Source: Actomonas sp051209155 (GTDB lineage: Bacteria > Verrucomicrobiota > Verrucomicrobiia > Opitutales > Opitutaceae). From it: DNA of 64,000 bases. Positions 33,462 through 41,184 of this stretch are shown here, piece by piece. The notes below the pieces were generated by a model, which did not search any database, was not told the DNA's origin, and worked only from the letters and a program-made list of their open reading frames with translations. The number at the start of each line of letters is the position of its first letter. The stretch's first letter is position 1. A program made the position numbers and the translations under genes. The DNA lies in the NCBI GenBank assembly GCA_051209155.1, contig JBPJGB010000001.1, one strand, 5' to 3'.

Positions 33462-34319
33462 ATGTTAGCCGCGGATCTTCCGAGTTACGCCTTTGAGCGC
33501 GCCGCCGAGAAACTCTCGGCCGGGCCACGCGTGTTTGCCCGTCTGGTGGAAATGATGCTCGACCCCCGCACCGACATCGAGGCCGTCGCCGACTTGCTCA
33601 AGCGTGACGCGGTGCTCTCCGCGCGGATATTGCGTGTCGCCAACAGCGCCGCCGTGGGGGGGCAGGCCTCGGGTTCGATCGCGGATCTTGAGGAGGCCCT
33701 GCAGCGCGTCGGTTTGAGCGAAGTTTATCGCATCGCGGGTATCGCGGTCACCTTGCAGAGTGCCCATGCCTCGCTCACGTCCTACGGGATTGGCTGCCAG
33801 AGCATGCGGGAAAATTCCCTCTACGAAGCGGTGGCGGCCGAGGCGATCGAGACCGTCTTGGGCGGCGAATACCGCATGGCCTACGCCTGTGGCTTGCTGC
33901 GCAACTACGGCCGCCTGCTGCTGGACCGCGTGGTGCAACTTTACCGGCCGCACAGCACGAGTTTTCCACAGGGCGCCTTTGAGTCATTGGTGGATTGGGA
34001 GCGGGAGAATTTCCGCACGACCGGTGCGCAAGCCGGGGCCGATCTCATGCTAAAGTGGAAGTTTCCCGAGCAGCTGGTGCACGGCGTGCGCCACGTCGCC
34101 GCCGCGGTGGAAACTCGCACGAAGTGGCGGACGGCCTGTGTCTTGAGCTGTGCCGGCGGCATGGCCTCGCGCGATGGCCATGGCCTGCCCGGCGAGAAGG
34201 ACGAATGGGCCGATGAGGCGGTGGTGCGTGAGGTCATCCAACTTGACGGCAAAAAATACGAGCAAGCGCTCGAACTGGCGCAGCACAACTTCGCCCGCTG
34301 GCGGGTGTTGATGCAGTAG
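33462..34319 (+). CDS. HDOD domain protein (paralogue)
   Basis: 285 aa from ATG 33462, with a good AGGGG ribosome binding site 7 bases earlier. It has the HDOD order seen in the gene at 31983: LSAGPRVFARLVEMMLDP, LLKRDAVLSARILRVANSAAVGG, DLEEALQRVGLSEVYRIAGIAVTLQS, then MAYACGLLRNYGRLLLDRVVQ. The C-terminal region diverges (GEKDEWADEAVVREVIQLDGKKYEQAL). The gene lies upstream of an ECF sigma gene with a 150-bp gap, so it may or may not belong to that unit. Confidence 0.85.
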   Translation: MLAADLPSYAFERAAEKLSAGPRVFARLVEMMLDPRTDIEAVADLLKRDAVLSARILRVANSAAVGGQASGSIADLEEALQRVGLSEVYRIAGIAVTLQSAHASLTSYGIGCQSMRENSLYEAVAAEAIETVLGGEYRMAYACGLLRNYGRLLLDRVVQLYRPHSTSFPQGAFESLVDWERENFRTTGAQAGADLMLKWKFPEQLVHGVRHVAAAVETRTKWRTACVLSCAGGMASRDGHGLPGEKDEWADEAVVREVIQLDGKKYEQALELAQHNFARWRVLMQ

Positions 34320-34469
34320 AGCCCAGCACGGTCGGGCGGGGGGGGATTTTGGTCGCGCCAAGGTGCGCGATAAAATGTTGATACGTAGTGATCTGCGTGG
34401 ATCTTTGGCTCCGTTGCTGCCAACGGGGACTTTTTCTGCAACTAAGCGTCCTGGTGCGGTGTTCTCGGC

Positions 34470-35075
34470 ATGAACGATGATCCTCCAGTGCAATCAGAAC
34501 CCACGGGGCCAATGACCCCGGTCGATTTCACGACGTTTATGCGAAACTACCAAGACATGGTCTACTCCACCGCGGTGCGCCTCCTTGGCAACGAGGCGCA
34601 GGCGGAGGATATTTCGCAGGAGGTGTTTCTGAAGGCCTACGAGCGATTCGACGATCTCGGCACGAGTCCCACCGCTGGCGGCTGGCTCAAGACCGTGACG
34701 ACCAACCTTTCGATCAATCACCTGCAACGCTACCGCAAGCGCTGGAGTTTCTTCTCCGAGCTCGTGCGCCGCGGCGACGATGGCGATGAAGGCGAACCCG
34801 TGGAGTTTGCCGCCCCCGACGGTGATTTTCTGTCCGACCTGAATCAAGGCGATCGCCGCGCCTGGGTCGAAAGCGCCTTGGAGAAACTGCCCGATCACCA
34901 ACGCGTGCCGTTGGTGCTGTATCATTTTGAAGACCAACCCTATGAGGACATCGCCGGCCAGCTCGGCGTGTCCTTGTCCAAGGTTAAAACCGACATCATG
35001 CGGGGCCGCGCCGCTCTCGCGCAGATCCTCATGCGCAGCGGCACCGCCCACGAAACCCTCACCGCCCAACGCTAA
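34470..35075 (+). CDS. ECF-family RNA polymerase sigma factor
   Basis: 201 aa. Region 2 is TTFMRNYQDMVYSTAVRLLGNEAQAEDISQEVFLKAYERFDDL and region 4 is ALEKLPDHQRVPLVLYHFEDQPYEDIAGQLGVSLSKVKTDIMRGRAAL, with the typical linker between. Full ECF length. It directs core RNA polymerase to a small regulon, normally held by an anti-sigma factor. The next gene, 6 bp away, encodes a small membrane protein that is a candidate for that role, and two envelope genes follow. I could not find a matching auto-promoter by eye in the 150-bp leader. Confidence 0.92.
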   Translation: MNDDPPVQSEPTGPMTPVDFTTFMRNYQDMVYSTAVRLLGNEAQAEDISQEVFLKAYERFDDLGTSPTAGGWLKTVTTNLSINHLQRYRKRWSFFSELVRRGDDGDEGEPVEFAAPDGDFLSDLNQGDRRAWVESALEKLPDHQRVPLVLYHFEDQPYEDIAGQLGVSLSKVKTDIMRGRAALAQILMRSGTAHETLTAQR

Positions 35076-35081
35076 ACCGCC

Positions 35082-35549
35082 ATGGCCCGCCTCACTCCCG
35101 AACAACTCGAACAAAAGATTCACGCCGTGCTCCGCGAGCAACCGCCGCGCCGCGCGCCCATGTCGCTCGAGTCCCGCGTGCTCGGCGAGATTGCGCGCCG
35201 GCAGGCCTTGCCGTGGTGGCGCAAGAGTTACGCCTACTGGCCGCAGTCGATGCGCCTCCTCTTCATGTTGGTGAGTGTGGCTGTGGTGGCAGGCGGTGTG
35301 CTCGGCTCGATGCACCTCGCCGGCCTGCTCACGGCGCAAACCTTCGCGCCGGTGATTCAGCCGGTGGTCGGCGCGGTCGCGACCCTGCGTGCCGCCGGCC
35401 ACGCGCTCTACGATCTGGTGCGCCCGCTCGCGCCGTCGGTTTCCACGCAGTGGCTCTACGTCGCTCTCGCCGTGATCGGAGCCTCCTACGCGCTGCTCGT
35501 GGGACTCGGGGCGACCGCCTACCGCGTGTTGTGGCATGCCCACCGTTGA
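35082..35549 (+). CDS. Small membrane protein, candidate anti-sigma factor
   Basis: 155 aa; starts 6 bp after the sigma gene. A soluble, Arg/Glu-rich N-terminus (about 1-55: LTPEQLEQKIHAVLREQPPRRAPMSLESRVLGEIARRQ) leads into a hydrophobic segment at about 60-80 and a second near the C-terminus. This is the classic shape of a membrane anti-sigma with its inhibitory helix in the cytoplasm, but no zinc-binding HxxxCxxC is present. I do not recognise a named family. The assignment rests on gene order and topology. Confidence 0.6.
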   Translation: MARLTPEQLEQKIHAVLREQPPRRAPMSLESRVLGEIARRQALPWWRKSYAYWPQSMRLLFMLVSVAVVAGGVLGSMHLAGLLTAQTFAPVIQPVVGAVATLRAAGHALYDLVRPLAPSVSTQWLYVALAVIGASYALLVGLGATAYRVLWHAHR

Positions 35550-35590
35550 TCTGCCCGGACCGCCATACCCGCCCTCCTTTCGATTTTAAA

Positions 35591-37363
35591 ATGAAACAAC
35601 TGCGATTCCTGTTCTCCCTCACCGGCGCCACGCTGGCCGTGGCGCTTACCTTGGCCCTGCGCCTGCCGGCGCAGACTCCCCCCGAGGAACCGCCGGCGCC
35701 GGAGGCGCCGACCGCCGAGGCCGTCGATGAGTCGTCGTCAGACGAGGTCGTGGCGGAGACGCCGACCGAGGTTGCGGAATCCGAAGCGGCGGAGGAGGCA
35801 TCTGCTCCGACCCACTCGACCTACCACCCTGAACGCGTGGGCATTGGCTCTGACATCCTGCACCAAGCGGGTGACGTGGCGCGGGTCGTCGTTGCGATCA
35901 TGGCCGACGCCATCGTGGACGGCGATGTGGACCAGGAAACGGTCGCGATCCTGGGGGATCTCACTGTGAACGGCCGCGTCGGTGGTGAGGCGGTGAATAT
36001 CTTGGGTCACATGACCATAAACGGGGAGATCGAGGGCGATACCGTCGCGGTCCTCACCTCGGTCCAACTCGGACCCGACGCCCACGTGCACGGCGACTTC
36101 GTTTCGGTGGGTGGGGCGATTCAAAAAGCGCCTGGAGCTCGGATCGATGGCAACGTGCAGGAGATCCCCTTCTTGGGAGACGCGCAGGTCAATTTTGATT
36201 GGCTCAAGGCGTGGGTGAAACACTGCCTGCGGTGGGGACGTCCGCTGTGGTTTGGCGAAAACCTCGGCTGGGTCTGGGTGATCACCGGCGTGATGTTCGT
36301 CTTTTACCTGTTCATCGCGCTGATTGCGCCACGGCCGGTGGCGCGTTGCGCGCAGACGATGGAGAAGCATCCGGGCTTCTCGCTGCTTACGGCAGCCCTG
36401 TCTTTGCTGCTGACGCCGTTGCTCATGATCGTCCTGGCGGTCACGGGCGTGGGGCCGTTGTTGCTGGCCTTGTTCATGTTTTTCGTGGGCATCTTTGGGA
36501 AGACGGTGTTCCTGACCTGGCTGGGGCGGCGCTTCACGAGCAGCCCCGATCAAATGGCGGTGCCGGTCGCGGTGTTGATCGGCGGCTTCGTGACCACGGT
36601 GATCTACCTGGTCCCGTTCGTGGGCTTCGCTTTCCAGAAGTTCTCCGGCTTCCTCGGCTCCGGTATCGTCATCTACACCATCATCCAATCGATGCAGTCG
36701 GATCGTGGACCCAAAAAGGGACCGGAAGGTGAGGATGGTGTCGTGCCTCCGCCCGCAAGCGCTCCCGGAAGTGGAGCCACGCCGTTCGCGACTGAACCGG
36801 CGCCCGCGGTGTCGTCTGCGACTGCGCCTGAGTCGACCGTTTCCGGCGCGACTGACAGCCCGCCGCCGATGCCGCCGCCACCCGTGCCCCCGCCGCAGAC
36901 TCCTCCGCCCCCGCCGCGCTCCGCCGGTCCGGTGCCGCCGCCGATGCACGCGGCCAGTGGGGCGCAGATGTCGACTCTGCCGCGCGCTGGGTTCTGGCCC
37001 CGCCTCGGCGCGACGCTGCTCGACGTGATCCTGATCGCGATCGTGCTGAATGTGATTCAAACCCGGCACCTGCACCTGACCGACTATTTTCTGGCGTGGG
37101 CGGGACTTTACCACGTCGCGATGTGGGGGCTGAAAGGCACCACCGTCGGTGGCATCGTGTTTGGTTTGAAAGTCGTGCGGCTTGATGATCGGCCCATGGA
37201 CTGGTCGATCGCGATCGTGCGTGGTCTCAGCTCCTACATTTCCCTTTTCGTGATCGGTCTCGGTTTCGCTTGGGTGGCCTTCGATCCGGAGCGCCAATCC
37301 TGGCACGACAAGATCGCGGGCACGACCATCGTGCGCGTCCCCAAAGGTTTTTCCCTCATCTAA
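35591..37363 (+). CDS. Polymer-forming (bactofilin-like) / RDD fusion membrane protein
   Basis: 590 aa from ATG 35591. Signal-like N-terminus, a Glu/Pro/Ala-rich acidic stretch, then about 85-195 a run of short glycine-spaced repeats (DGDVDQETVAILGDLTVNGRV, INGEIEGDTVAVLTSVQLG) like bactofilin or 'polymer-forming' beta-helices. Three or four membrane helices follow, a Pro-rich linker (PPPMPPPPVPPP type), and finally an RDD domain (PRAGFWPRLGATLLDVILIAI, then TVGGIVFGLKVVRLDD). RDD proteins are membrane proteins of mostly unknown role, some Na+/H+-antiporter-like. It lies 41 bp after the candidate anti-sigma and is probably in the same operon. Confidence 0.8.
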   Translation: MKQLRFLFSLTGATLAVALTLALRLPAQTPPEEPPAPEAPTAEAVDESSSDEVVAETPTEVAESEAAEEASAPTHSTYHPERVGIGSDILHQAGDVARVVVAIMADAIVDGDVDQETVAILGDLTVNGRVGGEAVNILGHMTINGEIEGDTVAVLTSVQLGPDAHVHGDFVSVGGAIQKAPGARIDGNVQEIPFLGDAQVNFDWLKAWVKHCLRWGRPLWFGENLGWVWVITGVMFVFYLFIALIAPRPVARCAQTMEKHPGFSLLTAALSLLLTPLLMIVLAVTGVGPLLLALFMFFVGIFGKTVFLTWLGRRFTSSPDQMAVPVAVLIGGFVTTVIYLVPFVGFAFQKFSGFLGSGIVIYTIIQSMQSDRGPKKGPEGEDGVVPPPASAPGSGATPFATEPAPAVSSATAPESTVSGATDSPPPMPPPPVPPPQTPPPPPRSAGPVPPPMHAASGAQMSTLPRAGFWPRLGATLLDVILIAIVLNVIQTRHLHLTDYFLAWAGLYHVAMWGLKGTTVGGIVFGLKVVRLDDRPMDWSIAIVRGLSSYISLFVIGLGFAWVAFDPERQSWHDKIAGTTIVRVPKGFSLI

Positions 37364-37385
37364 CCCGCAACCCGGAGAATCAATC

Positions 37386-37598
37386 ATGTCTGGTTTTTTC
37401 ACCTTTTTACTCTGGTGCCTGCTTTTCATCGTGTGCTGGCCCCTGGCCCTGTTGGCTTTGATCGCGTATCCGATCGTTTGGGTGCTCTTGCTGCCTTTCC
37501 GTTTGGTCGGGGTCGTGGTGTCCGGTGTCTTCCACTTCCTGCAGGCCCTGCTGCTGCTGCCGGCACGCTTGCTCGGCTGGCGTCCGGCGGCGGCCTGA
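37386..37598 (+). CDS. 70-aa membrane protein
   Basis: A small protein with a good GGAG site 7 bp upstream of ATG 37386 and a 22-bp gap from the RDD gene stop. It is nearly all hydrophobic: LLWCLLFIVCWPLALLALIAYPIVWVLLLPFRLVGVVVSGV, i.e. two short membrane segments, with an Arg/Pro C-terminus. No homology is recognised. Real-gene evidence is the ribosome binding site, the spacing and the amphipathic composition. It is the last gene of the ECF operon. Confidence 0.6.
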   Translation: MSGFFTFLLWCLLFIVCWPLALLALIAYPIVWVLLLPFRLVGVVVSGVFHFLQALLLLPARLLGWRPAAA

Positions 37599-37643
37599 TA
37601 TTTGGGGCTGACAGCGGATCGCTGAGGCCTGAATGCTCCTGCC

Positions 37644-38132
37644 ATGGCCAAGCCACTGGTAGGAATCATCATGGGCAGCACTTCCGATTGGGAGACGATG
37701 CAGCAAGCAGCGGAAACGCTGCACGATCTCGGTGTGCCGTTTGAAAAGCATGTCGTGAGCGCCCATCGCACTCCCGATCGCATGTATGACTACGCCAAGA
37801 CCGCGGAAGGTCGCGGTCTGAAGGTGATCATCGCCGGAGCGGGCGGGGCGGCGCATCTGCCAGGTATGACCGCCGCGCTCACGCCCTTGCCGGTGCTGGG
37901 TGTGCCGGTGGAATCGCGGACGTTGAAGGGGCAGGATTCGCTGCTGTCGATCGTGCAGATGCCGGGTGGTATTCCGGTGGCGACCTTTGCCATCGGCAAA
38001 GCCGGGGCGAAGAACGCGGCCCTGTTCGCGGCGGCGATGCTCGCGACGACCAGCAAGCGGATCAAACGAGCGCTGGACGCGTTTCGCGAAAACCAAACCG
38101 CGACCGTGCTGAAGGCGAAGTTGCCGGAATAA
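37644..38132 (+). CDS. purE: N5-carboxyaminoimidazole ribonucleotide mutase
   Basis: 162 aa, class I PurE. GIIMGSTSDWETMQQAAETL, SAHRTPDRMYDYA, the central AGAGGAAHLPGMTAALTPLPVLGVPVES and SIVQMPGGIPVATFAIGKAGAKNAAL are all present and intact. The enzyme moves the carboxyl group from N5 of N5-CAIR to C4 to give CAIR in purine biosynthesis. PurK follows 60 bp downstream on the same strand, making a two-gene unit. Confidence 0.97.
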   Translation: MAKPLVGIIMGSTSDWETMQQAAETLHDLGVPFEKHVVSAHRTPDRMYDYAKTAEGRGLKVIIAGAGGAAHLPGMTAALTPLPVLGVPVESRTLKGQDSLLSIVQMPGGIPVATFAIGKAGAKNAALFAAAMLATTSKRIKRALDAFRENQTATVLKAKLPE

Positions 38133-38192
38133 TCGGCCCGTCGGCTGCTTTTACCTTCCCGCGTTTCCGCTTTTCCGTTTTCAGCGTTTTCG

Positions 38193-39335
38193 ATGATTCC
38201 TCCCGGCAGCACCCTCGGCGTTCTCGGCGGTGGCCAACTCGGTCGCATGCTGGCCCACGCGGCGACGCGTATGGGCTACCGCTTGCACGTGTATGAGCCG
38301 GGGGAGGATTCTCCGGCGGGCGAAGTCGCCACGCGGGAATTCAATTCCGGCTACAAGGAAATCGAGCGATTGAAGGACTTCGCTCGCGGCTGTGCGGCGC
38401 TGACCTACGAGTTTGAGAACATTCCGGTCGAGCCCTTGTGGGAGATCGAGAAGCTGGTGCCGCTGCGTCCCCACTGGGAGGTGTTGGAGGTGTGCCAGAA
38501 CCGGATGCGGGAGAAGAAGTGGCTCAAGAAGAACGGCATTCCCCACGTGCCGTTTGCCGAGGTGGAGGCGGGCGACGACCTCGCCAAGGCCGTCAAAAAG
38601 ATCGGCCTGCCGTGTGTCGTGAAGACCGCCGATTTCGGCTACGACGGCAAAGGTCAGATGAGGCTCAATTCGGCCGAGGACGTGCCGGCGGCGGTGACGG
38701 CCTTTGCGAAGCAGCGGGCTGTTGTGGAGAAGTTCATCGATTTTAAGTGCGAGTTGTCGGTCATCGTCGCGCGTAACCCGGAGGGGCAGTCGCGCACCTT
38801 CCCGGTCGCTGAGAACATCCACACCAAACACATCCTCGACTTCAGTATCGTGCCGGCGCGGGTGAGCGCGGCGGTCCAAACCAAAGCGGCGGAACTTGCG
38901 GTCGACATCGCCGAGGCCTTCGGGTTGGTCGGCATTCTGGCCGTGGAGCTTTTTATGACCGATGACGGCGAATTGCTGGTGAACGAGATGGCGCCGCGCA
39001 CCCATAACTCCGGCCACTGGACGCTCGATGCCTGCGTGACCACGCAGTTTGAGCAACAGATCCGCGCCGTGGCTGGTTTGCCACTGGGCGACACGAGTCT
39101 CACGGTGCCGGCGGCCGTGATGGTCAATATTCTGGGCGACGCCTGGAAGTGGGAGGGCGACAATCTGGTGGGCGCTCCCGACTGGGCCAACCTGCTCGGC
39201 GAGCCGCGCGCCAAGTTGCACCTCTACGGTAAACGAGAGCCGCGCCGGGGGCGCAAGATGGGCCACTTCACCGTCACGGGCGACAAGGCCAAGGCTGTCT
39301 TGGCGACGGCGCGAGAGCTCAAGGAGCGGCTCTAA
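38193..39335 (+). CDS. purK: N5-carboxyaminoimidazole ribonucleotide synthase
   Basis: 380 aa, ATP-grasp enzyme. TLGVLGGGQLGRMLAHAATRMGYRLHVYEPGEDSPAG opens the family, followed by LTYEFENIPVE, VVKTADFGYDGKGQ (ATP-binding loop), KFIDFKCELSVIVARN and MAPRTHNSGHWTLDACVTTQFEQQIRAVAGLPLG. It makes N5-CAIR from AIR, bicarbonate and ATP. Its start lies in a pyrimidine-rich tract without a Shine-Dalgarno sequence. The stop directly abuts the end of the convergent MobA-like gene. Confidence 0.97.
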   Translation: MIPPGSTLGVLGGGQLGRMLAHAATRMGYRLHVYEPGEDSPAGEVATREFNSGYKEIERLKDFARGCAALTYEFENIPVEPLWEIEKLVPLRPHWEVLEVCQNRMREKKWLKKNGIPHVPFAEVEAGDDLAKAVKKIGLPCVVKTADFGYDGKGQMRLNSAEDVPAAVTAFAKQRAVVEKFIDFKCELSVIVARNPEGQSRTFPVAENIHTKHILDFSIVPARVSAAVQTKAAELAVDIAEAFGLVGILAVELFMTDDGELLVNEMAPRTHNSGHWTLDACVTTQFEQQIRAVAGLPLGDTSLTVPAAVMVNILGDAWKWEGDNLVGAPDWANLLGEPRAKLHLYGKREPRRGRKMGHFTVTGDKAKAVLATARELKERL

Positions 39336-39971
39336 TCACGCTCGCTGTCGCGCCCGGGCCAAGTCGTCGGGGGTGTCGACATCGAGGCTGAGTTCAGGGC
39401 AATCCACCAATTCAAGTTCGGTGGGGGTCAAGGCCTGCAAAAGTTTGCGGGCGCCTTCGTCGCCGGTGAGGTGGGCCAACTTGCCGAAGTGTTGCGCGTG
39501 CAACAGTGCCGGGGTGCCCGCGTGACCATCGTAGCGTGCCGCGACGGCGGAACATGAGCGATTGGCCCGGCGCTGAAGCAGCGTCCGTAGCACCTCCGAC
39601 GAAAGAGCGGGTTGGTCGCAGACGGTGAACAGCGCGGCTTCGATTTGGCGAGAGAAGGTGATGGCGGTCTCGAGGCCGGTGCGCAGGGACGAAGCCAGGC
39701 CCTCTTCCCATGCGGGATTCTCCGCCAGTAGGACGGGGTAGGGAGAGAGCAGGGGGCGCAGGGTGTTGGCCCCGGACCCGAGGACCACGATGACGGGCCA
39801 CAGCCCCTCGGTGGCCAAAGCGGCTTCCACGGTATGCTCCAACAAGGTGCGCTCGCCCACCGTGGCGGATTGTTTGGGCGAGCCGAGTCGGCGTGACGCG
39901 CCCGCCGCCAACACGATGCAGGCCGTCGGTTCGCTGCGGCCGTAGGTTGGGTGATCGATCGGCTTAGTCAT
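39336..39971 (-). CDS. MobA/MocA-like nucleotidyltransferase
   Basis: 211 aa from ATG 39971, which overlaps the XdhC-like gene by 8 bp. The opening CIVLAAGASRRLGSPKQSATVGERTLLEH is the NTP-transferase P-loop of the MobA/MocA branch. VCDQPALSSEVL is the metal-binding block and ELVDCPELSLDVDTPDDLARA the C-terminal signature. It probably transfers CMP or GMP to molybdopterin. The partner gene is an XdhC-like factor, fitting maturation of a molybdenum hydroxylase, but no such enzyme is in the window. Confidence 0.85.
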   Translation of the reverse strand: MTKPIDHPTYGRSEPTACIVLAAGASRRLGSPKQSATVGERTLLEHTVEAALATEGLWPVIVVLGSGANTLRPLLSPYPVLLAENPAWEEGLASSLRTGLETAITFSRQIEAALFTVCDQPALSSEVLRTLLQRRANRSCSAVAARYDGHAGTPALLHAQHFGKLAHLTGDEGARKLLQALTPTELELVDCPELSLDVDTPDDLARARQRA

Positions 39972-40962
39972 CGCGGTGGATCGAACGGGTGCGCTGTCGG
40001 AGCGGGCGGGCGTCGCGGTCGTGCAGGGTGGATTGAATCTCGGCCATGATCGAGAGCGCGACCGCTTCCGGACCGTCCCCGCCAAGATCCAAACCGACGG
40101 GGCTGTGCAGGAACCTCACCGCGGGATCTTCGGCGGAAAAACCGGCGTCGCGGAGAAGGCGTTCGCCGCGTTGGCGGGGACCGAGCAGGCCCAGGAATTT
40201 TAGATGCAGCGGCAGCAAGCCCTGTAACAAGGGAAGGTCGTGAACGTAGTGGTGAGTCATGACGACCGCGACCGTGCGATCGTCCCAGGCGAGCGTTTGG
40301 ATGGCCTCCAAGCAGGGGCGGGCGAGCACGGTTTTCGCATGGGGAAAGCGTTCGGGCGTCGCCTTGTGCTGACGTGGGTCGACGACCGTCACTTCCCATT
40401 GCATCGCGCTGGCCAGTTCGACCAGGGGCGAGGCATCGTCGCCGGCGCCGAAGACGACGAGATGCCACGGCGGGAGCAAATGCTGTCGAACGGTCCCCGG
40501 CTGGTCCGGCTGATCAGGGGCCGAAGCGGAGTGCCGGGTGCCGAGCGGAGCTGCAGTGGAGGGATGCTCCCATATGGTTTCGACGGAGACCGGGCGACGG
40601 TCGGAGGCCACCGCGATGACTTCGTCTCGCCACGACGGGGGCTCGGTCAAAACCTCCAAGAGGACTTTCACGATGCCATGGCAGCCGGTCCCGACGCCCC
40701 AGATCAGATCGTTTTCCCCCGTGGTATCGTATGAGACCAACTCATGCCGTTGTTCGCTTTTGATCAGCGCGCGGGCGCGGGTGATCAAATCTTCCTCCAA
40801 ACAGCCTCCACTGATGCTGCCAAAGTGCGCACCATCGGCGAATATACCCAAACGAGCCCCAACCCGACGATAGGACGAGCCCTCCACTGAAACCAACGTG
40901 GCCAACACGGCGGGGTAGGCGGACGCCTGGTGCAGATAAGCGGCGATTTTGGGGAACTCCAT
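39964..40962 (-). CDS. XdhC/CoxI-family protein
   Basis: 332 aa. The N-terminal XdhC/CoxF part holds TLVSVEGSSYRRVGARLGIFADGAHFGSISGGCLEEDL, the C-terminal Rossmann part has VVFGAGDDASPLVELASAMQWEVTVVDPR and LKFLGLLGPRQRGERLL. Members insert the sulfurated molybdenum cofactor into xanthine dehydrogenase or CO dehydrogenase. Here it is paired only with the MobA-like gene, so the client enzyme lies elsewhere in the genome. The region between residues 130 and 165 is a low-complexity linker. Confidence 0.9.
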   Translation of the reverse strand: MEFPKIAAYLHQASAYPAVLATLVSVEGSSYRRVGARLGIFADGAHFGSISGGCLEEDLITRARALIKSEQRHELVSYDTTGENDLIWGVGTGCHGIVKVLLEVLTEPPSWRDEVIAVASDRRPVSVETIWEHPSTAAPLGTRHSASAPDQPDQPGTVRQHLLPPWHLVVFGAGDDASPLVELASAMQWEVTVVDPRQHKATPERFPHAKTVLARPCLEAIQTLAWDDRTVAVVMTHHYVHDLPLLQGLLPLHLKFLGLLGPRQRGERLLRDAGFSAEDPAVRFLHSPVGLDLGGDGPEAVALSIMAEIQSTLHDRDARPLRQRTRSIHRDD

Positions 40963-41184
40963 TTGAGGCGAAGATTAGCTTGGGGAATGGCACGCCGCTA
41001 GCTTTTTGGCCGCCGAACGAACCCGGCACGGGGACGCTCATCGCAGCGAGAAACCGGTTTATCGCATCTACTTAGGCATTAAACTTATTTCTTGAGCAAT
41101 CTGTCGTGTGACGTTTACGTGCCGGCAAGATTAGGCGGCTTTGTCGCAAAATCTTGGATCAACTACAACACAACGAAACGAACT

